A stretch of 5,180 bases of DNA from an uncultured Oscillospiraceae bacterium (GTDB taxonomy: Bacteria > Bacillota > Clostridia > Oscillospirales > Oscillospiraceae), in the NCBI GenBank assembly GCA_910587785.1, contig CAJUOA010000162.1, positions 1-5,180 on the forward strand, in the 5' to 3' direction. Within the stretch, counting starts at the first letter, position 1. Every line of letters begins with the position of its first letter. Below are positions 1 through 5,116 of this stretch, in pieces. A model generated the notes under the pieces. It had not been told where the DNA came from and did no database searches. It saw nothing but the letters and a program-made list of their open reading frames with translations. The position numbers and the translations under genes were made by a program.

Positions 1-65
1 CGGGCATGGACAGGTGGATGTGGACCCAAGGGGTGCCGTCACTGCGGAGCACCGCGTTGAGGTAG
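1..65. other. Left flank of the insertion sequence, no identifiable gene
   Basis: This short stretch lies outside the insertion sequence. Three readings stay open almost to the IS junction. On the plus strand one frame ends at TGA 58-60 and another at TAG 63-65. On the minus strand the frame with codon 62-64 reads without a stop to the window edge (YLNAVLRSDGTPWVHIHLSM) with mostly G or C in third codon positions, which makes it the most protein-like. None can be assigned to a family from so few residues. The plus frame that would continue into the ArdA-like gene after removing the IS carries the TGA at 58-60, so this flank does not supply the missing start of that gene. Confidence 0.3.
62..65. 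repeat. Left copy of the IS target-site duplication, GTAG
   Basis: GTAG lies immediately outside the left inverted repeat and is matched by GTAG at 1197-1200 immediately outside the right one. A 4-bp duplication with a central TA fits the IS5 subgroup of the IS5 family, which usually targets YTAR; here the first base is G. An equally possible reading is a TA duplication (63-64 and 1198-1199) with one extra, unmatched base at each IS end. Confidence 0.65.
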
Positions 66-80
66 GGCAACACCGCACAA
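66..80 (+). repeat. Left terminal inverted repeat of the IS
   Basis: GGCAACACCGCACAA matches the reverse complement of 1182-1196 with no mismatch over 15 bases. Sequence similarity between the two ends stops right after this block. It is the presumed transposase recognition end. Confidence 0.9.
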
Positions 81-163
81 TTCCCCCCAAAATGGAAAGG
101 ATAACCGGAAGGGCGGGAAATACTGAGATATCATCCAGGAAACGGGTCAGCGGGCAGAGTGAA

Positions 164-1141
164 TCAAGCCGCCAGACAGGGCCTGTCAGCCAGAATCAGA
201 TTTGCCAGAGCAAACACCATATTCAGTTTGGCGGTCTGCTTTTGCAGACCGCGGTACCTTGTCTTCCGGTATCGGAATCTGCCTTTGACTACCGCGAAAA
301 CATGCTCGACTTTTGCTCTGACAGAGGATTTTTCCCGCTCACGGCGCTTGATCTGCGCCTTGGAACGCGTGGACAGATTCTTTGACTGTGAAGGGCGCCG
401 GTTGATTTGATACCGGATCCTTTTGCCCTTCTTGTTCCGCAGGACAGCGCCTTCCCGCTTTTCTGCCCCAAGGTATCCGCTGTCGCCATGGACGGTGTCC
501 TCCTCGCCGGTCACCAGCTCCGCTGTCATCGTTACATCGTGGACGTTGGCGGCGGTGACCTTCAAGGTGTGTACCAGCCCGGTGTCCCTGTCCACGCCTA
601 CATGCGCCTTGTACCCAAAGTGCCAGGTGTTCCCCTTCTTCGTGGAATGGGCCTCCGGGTCCCGTTTCTTCTCCTTGTTTTTGGTGCTGGAGGGTGCTGA
701 AATCAGAGTTGAATCTACGATCGTTCCCTTTTTCAGCAGCAATCCACGCTCCTGGAGCAGCCCAGTCACCTGGGCAAACAGCTTTTCCTGTATCCCGTTG
801 CTCATCAGCAGATTCCTAAACCGCCCCAGCGTGTCTCCATCCGGTATCTGATTACTGGAATCCACCCCGCAGAAATCAGAAAACGCCCGGCTGTCGATCA
901 CTTCTGCCACCGTTCCCTCATCTGACAACGTATACAGGTTTTGCAGCACATACAGCCGCAGCATCAGCTCGATTTCGTAGGGCTTGTTCCCGCGCTCTCC
1001 TTTGTAATAGCACGGCCTGATCTCTTCCTCCCATTCTCCCCACGGAATCAGGCGATCCATCTGCTCCAATAATTCTTTCTTCTTTGTCCGCGCCTGTGAC
1101 AGCTCGTCCATCAGGCCCGATAGGCTTATCTGTTTTTTCAT
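164..1141 (-). CDS. IS5-family DDE transposase
   Basis: The 325-residue protein catalyses cut-and-paste movement of the IS by acting on its terminal inverted repeats. The catalytic DDE triad is visible: D143 in the TIVDSTLI strand, D220 in VHGDSGYLG, and E279 in RAKVEHVFAVVKGRFRYR. The family's basic K/R residues and the R-RGL-K segment follow the glutamate. An N-terminal region (about 45-110) holds the helical DUF772-like part (MLRLYVLQNLYTLSDE, then a D-TLGRFR segment), and HFGYKAHVGVD at 175-185 is characteristic of IS5-group enzymes. Length and domain order are full for the family, with no frameshift. The start is the ATG at 1139-1141; the ribosome site before it (AGAG) is weak, as is common for transposases. 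It is read opposite to all other genes in the window. Confidence 0.95.
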   Translation of the reverse strand: MKKQISLSGLMDELSQARTKKKELLEQMDRLIPWGEWEEEIRPCYYKGERGNKPYEIELMLRLYVLQNLYTLSDEGTVAEVIDSRAFSDFCGVDSSNQIPDGDTLGRFRNLLMSNGIQEKLFAQVTGLLQERGLLLKKGTIVDSTLISAPSSTKNKEKKRDPEAHSTKKGNTWHFGYKAHVGVDRDTGLVHTLKVTAANVHDVTMTAELVTGEEDTVHGDSGYLGAEKREGAVLRNKKGKRIRYQINRRPSQSKNLSTRSKAQIKRREREKSSVRAKVEHVFAVVKGRFRYRKTRYRGLQKQTAKLNMVFALANLILADRPCLAA

Positions 1142-1181
1142 GTCTCTATTTTATCACATCTTTTTTCTCTGCGCACCTGGT

Positions 1182-1196
1182 TTGTGCGGTGTTGCC
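1182..1196 (-). repeat. Right terminal inverted repeat of the IS
   Basis: TTGTGCGGTGTTGCC is the exact inverted copy of 66-80. The GTG at 1184-1186 inside this repeat is the first possible start codon of the open frame that runs into the ArdA-like gene, so a protein started there would begin with IS-derived residues. Confidence 0.9.
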
Positions 1197-2377
1197 GTAG
1201 TATTTTCCAGATCTACGCCTCCCAGGGCCGGGACAATTATGCAGAGCTGAGCCTCCCTGTCAGCGACTACGAGATGCTGGACATGATGGAGCGCCTGCGC
1301 CTGGAGCCCGGCCAGCTCCCCTATCTGGAGATCCTCGAATTCCGCGAGGATCTCAACTACCTGGAGCGGTGCCTCCACGAACAGCCGGACATCTACCAGC
1401 TCAACACCCTGGCGAAGAAACTCTCGGAGTTCATGTCCGTGCAGGAACTGGCGGCGTTTGAAGGGCTGGTGGGAAAGGAGATCGAAAAGAGCGCCGTTCC
1501 CATCGAGCTCCCACGGCTCATCGACTTTGCCCACAGCGCGGACTGCTGTGTTATTGCAAAGGAAGCCGTGACAGACTTTCAACCGGGCGAGTTCCTGGTA
1601 AAAAACGGTTTTATCGAGGAGGTCGACGGCCTGCCGGATTCGATGCTGGCGCTGTTGGACTACGGCAGGATCGGCAGGGAGTATCGGGAGGCTGGGGGCG
1701 GCGTGTATACGGGTTATGGCTATGTGGAGCAACAGTCGGAGGTCCACTGCGTCAGCGAAAAGATGGACTTCCAGCCCCAAAAGCCGCCCTACACCGTCCA
1801 GGTCAATATGGCGGCGTTACCGTTCGCCGATGGCGACCGAAAGCCGGAGGTGGTCCAGCTCCAACTCCCAGCCTCGGAGGAGCAGACGCGGGAAGCACTG
1901 GAAAAGCTGGGGAAGCAGGATTGGAACGACGTCGCTGCCTCTATCCAGGATTGCGCCATCCCCAGTCTGAACCACAAGATTTATTTCGACGGTGAGATGC
2001 CGCAGATCCTGGAGCTGGCCAGGTGCCTCGCGGAGTTGGATGCGCAGGGACAACTGCCCAAGTACAAGGCGATTCTGGCGGCGAATGACTGTCAGGATCT
2101 GTCGAAAATGCTCTCCCTGGCCGGAACGGTAGATGAATACTTCTTCGAGCCCCAGGTGAGCGGCCCGGAGGATCTGGCAAAGAGCGAACTGAACGTGATC
2201 CTCTGCGAGAGAGACGCGGAGGCGCTTCTGCCCTACATTGACCTCCAAAGCTATGGCCGCGCCCTGCTGGCGCGGGATCAGGCCGTGGTCACCAGTTATG
2301 GCTTGGTCGAACGGGACACGTCCCGGCAGGTCCTGGAAGAAGATCAAGCGCCCGAGGGCGGAATGGAGATGGTATGA
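1184..2377 (+). CDS. Tandem double ArdA-like antirestriction protein, 5' end replaced by the IS
   Basis: The frame encodes 397 residues with two ArdA-like units, about 8-182 and 202-377. ArdA proteins are acidic DNA mimics that occupy type I restriction enzymes; this protein has about 71 D/E against 35 K/R. Each unit shows the same order: a short beta stretch, an LPxS segment followed by a helix (LSLPVSDYEMLDMM at 23-36; LQLPASEEQTREAL at 226-239), an L-LA-L helix (75-80; 275-282), and an LLDYGRIGREYREAGGG-type ending (158-174; YIDLQSYGRALLAR at 351-364). Only the second half of unit 1 is strikingly close to what I recall of clostridial ArdA. The first five codons, GTG 1184 to 1198, are IS end and target repeat, with no ribosome site ahead; the conserved strand FQIYASQG starts at 1205 and the next in-frame ATG is only at 1274, inside unit 1. 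The native start is therefore missing or non-standard, and the gene may be 5'-truncated. It overlaps the next frame by ATGA. Confidence 0.75.
   Translation: MRCCRSIFQIYASQGRDNYAELSLPVSDYEMLDMMERLRLEPGQLPYLEILEFREDLNYLERCLHEQPDIYQLNTLAKKLSEFMSVQELAAFEGLVGKEIEKSAVPIELPRLIDFAHSADCCVIAKEAVTDFQPGEFLVKNGFIEEVDGLPDSMLALLDYGRIGREYREAGGGVYTGYGYVEQQSEVHCVSEKMDFQPQKPPYTVQVNMAALPFADGDRKPEVVQLQLPASEEQTREALEKLGKQDWNDVAASIQDCAIPSLNHKIYFDGEMPQILELARCLAELDAQGQLPKYKAILAANDCQDLSKMLSLAGTVDEYFFEPQVSGPEDLAKSELNVILCERDAEALLPYIDLQSYGRALLARDQAVVTSYGLVERDTSRQVLEEDQAPEGGMEMV
1197..1200. repeat. Right copy of the IS target-site duplication, GTAG
   Basis: GTAG follows the right inverted repeat directly and matches 62-65. 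Removing the IS plus one copy joins position 65 to 1201. Confidence 0.65.
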
Positions 2378-2562
2378 TGCTTCGCGATCATGACGAGATG
2401 CTCCTGCGCCTGCCGGGGACGGTGGAGGAGCGGGAGTGGCTGGAAGGGCATCTGGAGGTACTGAGCGTCAAAGAGCGCATCGCCCTCACCGCGGCTATGG
2501 CCCATGAGCCACCCCAGGATATGGCCGGGGCGGTGAACTGCCTGCTCTCGCTGGAGTGGTAA
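2374..2562 (+). CDS. N-terminal fragment of an ArdA-like protein, ended by a premature TAA
   Basis: This 62-residue acidic peptide starts with ATG inside the stop of the upstream gene (ATGA, 2374-2377), which indicates translational coupling; a second ATG follows directly. Residues 10-50 (LLRLPGTVEE onward) carry the LP segment, an L-x-x-L helix and KERIALTAAMAHE, the same order as the middle of ArdA. The last residues, DMAGAVNCLLSLEW, match the ArdA segment I recall as D-L-I-N-L-T-x-N-L-D-x-Y, which in the family runs on without a break. Here TAA 2560-2562 sits exactly where the tyrosine would be, and the reading frame continues in phase at 2563 with EVRGHVDSYEVLGRFF. I read it as the front piece of the gene ending at 3384. 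A real stand-alone small protein is possible but less likely. Confidence 0.6.
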   Translation: MMLRDHDEMLLRLPGTVEEREWLEGHLEVLSVKERIALTAAMAHEPPQDMAGAVNCLLSLEW

Positions 2563-2565
2563 GAG

Positions 2566-3384
2566 GTGCGCGGCCATGTGGACAGCTATGAAGTCCTGGG
2601 GAGATTTTTCTGCAGTGAGCAACACATCCCCATGGAGCAGCGGCCCTTCTTCGACAAGGCTACGCTGGGCCGGCTCTATGGGGAACAACACCCCGGACTG
2701 TTTATTGGAAACTGCTATGTGGAGTTTCCGGAAAAACAGCCTGCCCTGCGCTATGACGGATCGGAACTGCCAAAAATAGAGACCGAAGGCTGGAGCGTCC
2801 GGCTGAAGCTTGCGTCGGAAATGGTGCCGGAGGGTGTATGGATACGGCTCCCGGACTACGAGGCGGCACTTCGGGACGATCCCGGAGACATCGAACTTGC
2901 GATGGATGAGCTGGGGGTCAAAGTGCTCCCGGACTGCACGCTCCTGGACGCCCGGTGCGTCCTGCCTTGCGTCCAGGATCTCGCCGGGCAATACGAAAGG
3001 ATCGGTGATCTGGTCCATGATGGACAGGAGCTGGGGTTCCTGCTGGACGAGCAGTACAGTCCGGATTTCTTTGAGCGGTTGTCGGCTGCACTGGAGTTTG
3101 AGCACTGCCGCCGCTTGGACGACGCGTATCGCATTAGCTGTGAGCTGAACGATTACAATCTTGTGAGCGTGGATGCGTTTATTGACCAAGTCAAGCAAAA
3201 GCTGGATGGGCAGCGGTGGGCGCAATGCGGCGATGCAGTTAAAAACAGCTTCAACTATGCCGCCTACGCCGCCGCTTTGGCAGAACAGCAGGGCTATCAG
3301 GTGACGGACGATGAATCCTACTTCATCCGAAAGCGGGACTCCCCCGAGTTGGAACAGCAGCCAACCGGTATGACCATGCAGTAA
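2566..3384 (+). CDS. C-terminal part of an ArdA-like antirestriction protein
   Basis: The 272-residue frame is acidic (about 50 D/E against 26 K/R). Residues 5-54 (VDSYEVLGRFF to ATLGRLYGEQHPGLFIGNCYVEF) resemble the end of an ArdA unit, where the family has LGR followed by YG-x-x-x-x-x-x-GG-x-x-x-x-x-GY-x-E; the front of this unit is encoded before the TAA at 2560-2562. Residues 76-258 form a second unit: WSVRLKLASEMVPEGVWIRLPDYE, a long helical middle, then ELNDYNLVSVDAFIDQ and FNYAAYAAALAEQQGYQVTD, matching the family's N-L-D-x-Y and Y-x-x-Y-G positions. Reinitiation could occur at GTG 2566 (GGAG at 2553-2556, nine bases away) or GTG 2578 (AGAGG at 2562-2566); both are plausible, so the protein might still be made separately. 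The role would be DNA mimicry against restriction enzymes, if it is functional. The terminator follows six bases after the stop. Confidence 0.65.
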   Translation: MRGHVDSYEVLGRFFCSEQHIPMEQRPFFDKATLGRLYGEQHPGLFIGNCYVEFPEKQPALRYDGSELPKIETEGWSVRLKLASEMVPEGVWIRLPDYEAALRDDPGDIELAMDELGVKVLPDCTLLDARCVLPCVQDLAGQYERIGDLVHDGQELGFLLDEQYSPDFFERLSAALEFEHCRRLDDAYRISCELNDYNLVSVDAFIDQVKQKLDGQRWAQCGDAVKNSFNYAAYAAALAEQQGYQVTDDESYFIRKRDSPELEQQPTGMTMQ

Positions 3385-3389
3385 TATGT

Positions 3390-3431
3390 AGAGGGGCCGT
3401 TTCTCCGAAGGGACAAACGGTCCCTCTTTTT
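3390..3431 (+). terminator. Strong intrinsic terminator after the ArdA-like block
   Basis: AGAGGGGCCGTTT (3390-3402) pairs with AAACGGTCCCTCT (3415-3427) over 13 pairs including one G-U, with a 12-base loop, and runs straight into a T tract (3427-3431, with another T6 at 3437-3442). It starts six bases after the stop at 3384 and separates the ArdA-like block from the methylase operon. Confidence 0.9.
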
Positions 3432-3460
3432 GTGCCTTTTTTGGAGGAGCGGTGCCGGAA

Positions 3461-3465
3461 AGGAG
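3461..3465 (+). promoter_or_regulatory. Ribosome binding site AGGAG fixing the start at ATG 3471
   Basis: AGGAG is followed by five A residues and ATG 3471. The upstream in-frame GTG at 3432 lies inside the T-rich end of the terminator and has no such site, so ATG 3471 is preferred. Confidence 0.75.
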
Positions 3466-3470
3466 AAAAA

Positions 3471-3785
3471 ATGTCCAGCGAACAGTTGAAAAACCACCTG
3501 AAAAGGAACTGCCTGGGGCGGAAAAACGCCGTCAAGAGTCCGGAGCTGGAGCAGGCCCTGCGCATCAGCGGCAACGAGCTCCGCAGGCAGGTCAACCGCC
3601 TGCGCCGGAAAAAAGTCCACATTTGCAGCGGCCCGGAGGGCTACTTCTACGCTGGGAACGCCGGCGAGATCTACGCCACCATCCGCTCCCTGGAGATCAT
3701 GGCGCGGGGGCTGGAGCACGCCGTCGAGGGCCTGGAGGCCGCGCTGGAGAACTTCGGCGAGCACCCCGGAGGTGATGCCCCCTGA
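3471..3785 (+). CDS. Small winged-helix-like DNA-binding protein
   Basis: The 104-residue protein has a basic N-terminal half and an acidic C-terminal helix. SPELEQALRISGNELRRQVNRLRRKK (23-48) reads as a helix-turn-helix with the second helix at about 33-48, and VHICSGPEGYFYA (49-61) as a beta wing with the usual glycine turn. GEIYATIRSLEIMARGLEHAVEGLEAAL (65-92) is a long helix with hydrophobic residues spaced as in a coiled coil, suggesting dimerisation. I recall similar proteins in clostridial phages and conjugative elements beside methylases, without a proven function. It is the first gene of a compact operon: its stop overlaps the methylase start as CTGA. A regulator of the operon, or a partner that guides the methylase, are both possible. 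Its last codons also carry the ribosome site of the methylase. Confidence 0.75.
   Translation: MSSEQLKNHLKRNCLGRKNAVKSPELEQALRISGNELRRQVNRLRRKKVHICSGPEGYFYAGNAGEIYATIRSLEIMARGLEHAVEGLEAALENFGEHPGGDAP
3768..3775 (+). promoter_or_regulatory. Perfect ribosome binding site GGAGGTGA for the methylase
   Basis: GGAGGTGA fully complements the 3' end of 16S rRNA. It ends six bases before CTG 3782 and eighteen before ATG 3794. The normal distance is about 5-10, so it points to CTG 3782 as the start. The ATG at 3775-3777 overlaps the site and is in another frame. Confidence 0.8.
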
Positions 3786-4597
3786 ACAGCTTCATGAGCT
3801 GGATCGGCGGCAAATGGGCCCTGCGGGATGCAGTAGTCCAGCGCTTTCCTCTGGACTACGAGCGCTACATCGAGGTGTTTGGAGGCGGAGGCTGGGTCCT
3901 CTTCCACAAGCCGCCCTGGGGCGACTTCGAGGTCTACAACGACTTCAACGGCCTGTTGTCGAACCTGTTCCGGATCGTCCGGGACAAGCCGGACCTGCTC
4001 ATCACCGCCCTGCGTTATGTCCTCAATTCCCGCGCGGATTTTGAGTATGTGCGGCTTGCCCTGCGGCAGAGGCACACCACCGACGTCCAGCGGGCGGCCT
4101 GGTTCTACCAGATCATCCGGCAGAGCTATGCCTCCGGCCTCACCAGCTTTGCCAGCCAGCCCCATGATATGTGGGACGATTTTCCCATCATCCGGCAGGC
4201 CAGCCGGAGGCTCAAGGACGTGGTGATAGAAAATCAGGACTTTGAGAGGCTGATCAAGCATTACGACCGGGAAACGGCTTTCTTCTACTGCGACCCGCCC
4301 TACCACGCCACCGAGGGGTACTACAAAAACGTGGGAGAGGACGGATTCCGAAAGAAGGACCATTACCGCCTGCGGGACACCCTGCTGGGGATCGAGGGGA
4401 GGTTTCTCCTGTCCTACAACGACGATCCCTTTGTCCGCAGTTTGTATGCCTACCCCGGCATCATGATTCAGGAGGTCACGCGCCTCAACCCGATCAAGCT
4501 GCGGTATGAGAACGGCGCACAGTTCCCGGAACTGCTCATTGCCAACTACGACATGGACGAGCGGAGAAGGGCTACATCTCAGATCACACTATTTTAG
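3782..4597 (+). CDS. D12-class DNA adenine N6-methyltransferase, probable CTG start
   Basis: The enzyme transfers a methyl group from S-adenosylmethionine to adenine N6 in DNA. Counted from ATG 3794 (267 residues), it shows the D12 (Dam-like, alpha group) order: SWIGGKWALRD (2-12), the cofactor loop YIEVFGGGGWVLF (25-37), YNDFNGLLSNLFR (48-60), a variable target-recognition region (about 70-155), the catalytic FFYCDPPYH (163-171), and LLSYND at 205-210. No key motif is missing, so it should be active. Its target site cannot be read from the sequence. The ribosome site GGAGGTGA suits CTG 3782, adding L/M-N-S-F; relatives I recall start MNSF before SWIGGK, and CTG 3782 overlaps the preceding TGA as CTGA, like the common ATGA. 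ATG 3794 is the conventional alternative. There is no restriction endonuclease gene beside it, so it looks like an orphan methylase that may protect the element's DNA. Confidence 0.92.
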   Translation: MNSFMSWIGGKWALRDAVVQRFPLDYERYIEVFGGGGWVLFHKPPWGDFEVYNDFNGLLSNLFRIVRDKPDLLITALRYVLNSRADFEYVRLALRQRHTTDVQRAAWFYQIIRQSYASGLTSFASQPHDMWDDFPIIRQASRRLKDVVIENQDFERLIKHYDRETAFFYCDPPYHATEGYYKNVGEDGFRKKDHYRLRDTLLGIEGRFLLSYNDDPFVRSLYAYPGIMIQEVTRLNPIKLRYENGAQFPELLIANYDMDERRRATSQITLF

Positions 4598-4618
4598 CAG
4601 AAAAGGAGCAAGATTGCA

Positions 4619-5116
4619 ATGAAATTTGTGAAGGGCACAACGAAAAAGAAGCTGGTCATCCCCAACACGGTGATGGAGCTGAGCGGCTTCGAGAGGGGCG
4701 CGATGGTGGAGCTGCACGCCCTGACGGACACGGTGGTGATCCTGAAAAAGAGGATGACCGCCATGGAGCTGGTGAACGCCATCGACGCCCTCCAGCGGCT
4801 GACGGTGGACCTGTTCGCGGAGCTGGCGAAGACCTGCGGCGCCTGCGAGGACTGCGGCGGCGGGGAATGCCCCGCGCGGGACCGCGCCGCCACGGAGGTG
4901 CCGGATGAGGTCCGGCAAGGGGCGGGCATCCCCGCCGGGGTCAAGCTCCAGTCTTGGCCTGGGGAGACGGAGGGCACGGTGATGGTGGTCCAGGCGGACT
5001 ACCGCTTCGACCTCACCGATGTGCCGGAGTGGGTGCGCTCCACCCTGGAGGCTCTGGGCGTCTGCCTGGGGAACCTGGAGGAGTTGCTCATGTCGGAGGA
5101 GCCTATTTCTGGCTAA
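4619..5116 (+). CDS. AbrB/SpoVT-like protein with a four-cysteine motif
   Basis: The 165-residue protein starts at ATG 4619, ten bases after AAGGAG (4603-4608) and 21 bases after the methylase stop. Residues 11-43 (KLVIPNTVMELSGFERGAMVELHALTDTVVILK) have the pattern of an AbrB/MazE swapped-hairpin DNA-binding fold, except that the usual IPKEIR stretch is replaced. A helix follows (45-72), then C73, C76, C79 and C84 (C-x2-C-x2-C-x4-C), which could bind a metal. Residues 93-127 (EVPDEVRQGAGIPAGVKLQ onward) look like a second AbrB-type segment (VP-EVR-x-x-G-I-P-x-G-x-K), followed by an acidic tail. I recall proteins of this design in clostridial conjugative elements annotated as AbrB family. A transcriptional regulator or antitoxin-like protein is likely; no toxin gene is visible next to it. 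Confidence 0.75.
   Translation: MKFVKGTTKKKLVIPNTVMELSGFERGAMVELHALTDTVVILKKRMTAMELVNAIDALQRLTVDLFAELAKTCGACEDCGGGECPARDRAATEVPDEVRQGAGIPAGVKLQSWPGETEGTVMVVQADYRFDLTDVPEWVRSTLEALGVCLGNLEELLMSEEPISG

Larger units (their letters stand above)
66..1196 (-). mobile_element. Complete IS5-family insertion sequence, about 1.13 kb
   Basis: The element is bounded by 15-bp perfect inverted repeats (GGCAACACCGCACAA at 66-80 and its complement at 1182-1196), carries one intact transposase on the minus strand, and is flanked by a GTAG direct repeat. The length of 1131 bp is normal for the IS5 family. About 98 bp separate the transposase stop from the left end and about 55 bp separate its start from the right end. 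Intact ends, intact catalytic residues and a readable target duplication suggest recent insertion and possible activity. The right end sits directly against the 5' end of the ArdA-like gene. The IS name was not determined. Confidence 0.9.
2374..3384 (+). pseudogene. ArdA-like gene interrupted by one in-frame TAA (2560-2562)
   Basis: The two open frames 2374-2562 and 2566-3384 share one phase and are separated only by TAA and one GAG codon. Ignoring the TAA gives 336 codons with two ArdA-like units, roughly 2401-2727 and 2791-3339, similar to the two-unit design of the upstream gene. The stop falls inside the first unit, between AVNCLLSLEW and EVRGHVDSYEVLG. A single base change from TAT or TAC would create it. 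Other genes here end in TAA, so a reassigned stop codon is not supported. A sequencing error is an alternative. Confidence 0.6.

Noticed and set aside
175..187. GACAGG-G-CCTGTC palindrome near the transposase 3' end, as a terminator
   Set aside because: It lies inside the coding sequence, has almost no loop and no T tract follows on either strand.
1140..1200. Promoter reading out of the IS into the ArdA-like gene, or TAAAAT as a -10 box for the transposase
   Set aside because: TAAAAT on the minus strand lies only a few bases from the transposase ATG with no good -35 partner, and the plus-strand T-rich stretch has no clear -35/-10 pair. Neither could be supported.
1154..1780. Long open frame on the minus strand opposite the first ArdA-like gene
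   Set aside because: It crosses the IS end, has no family-like motifs, and is explained by the GC-rich codon use of the plus-strand gene. The same holds for the minus-strand frames at 1817-2347, 2344-3225, 3671-4363 and 4589-5155.
1184..3384. Stop codon reassignment as an explanation of the in-frame TAA
   Set aside because: Several other frames in the window end at sensible positions with TAA, including 3382-3384 and 5114-5116, so TAA acts as a normal stop here.
3432..3470. Upstream in-frame GTG start for the winged-helix gene
   Set aside because: It lies in the T-rich tail of the terminator and lacks a ribosome site, while ATG 3471 has AGGAG five bases ahead.
3775..4044. ATG at 3775 as the start of a separate 90-residue protein
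   Set aside because: The frame is a shadow of the methylase: it overlaps the ribosome site, and its composition (rich in R, P and G) has no motif, whereas the methylase frame holds every D12 motif.
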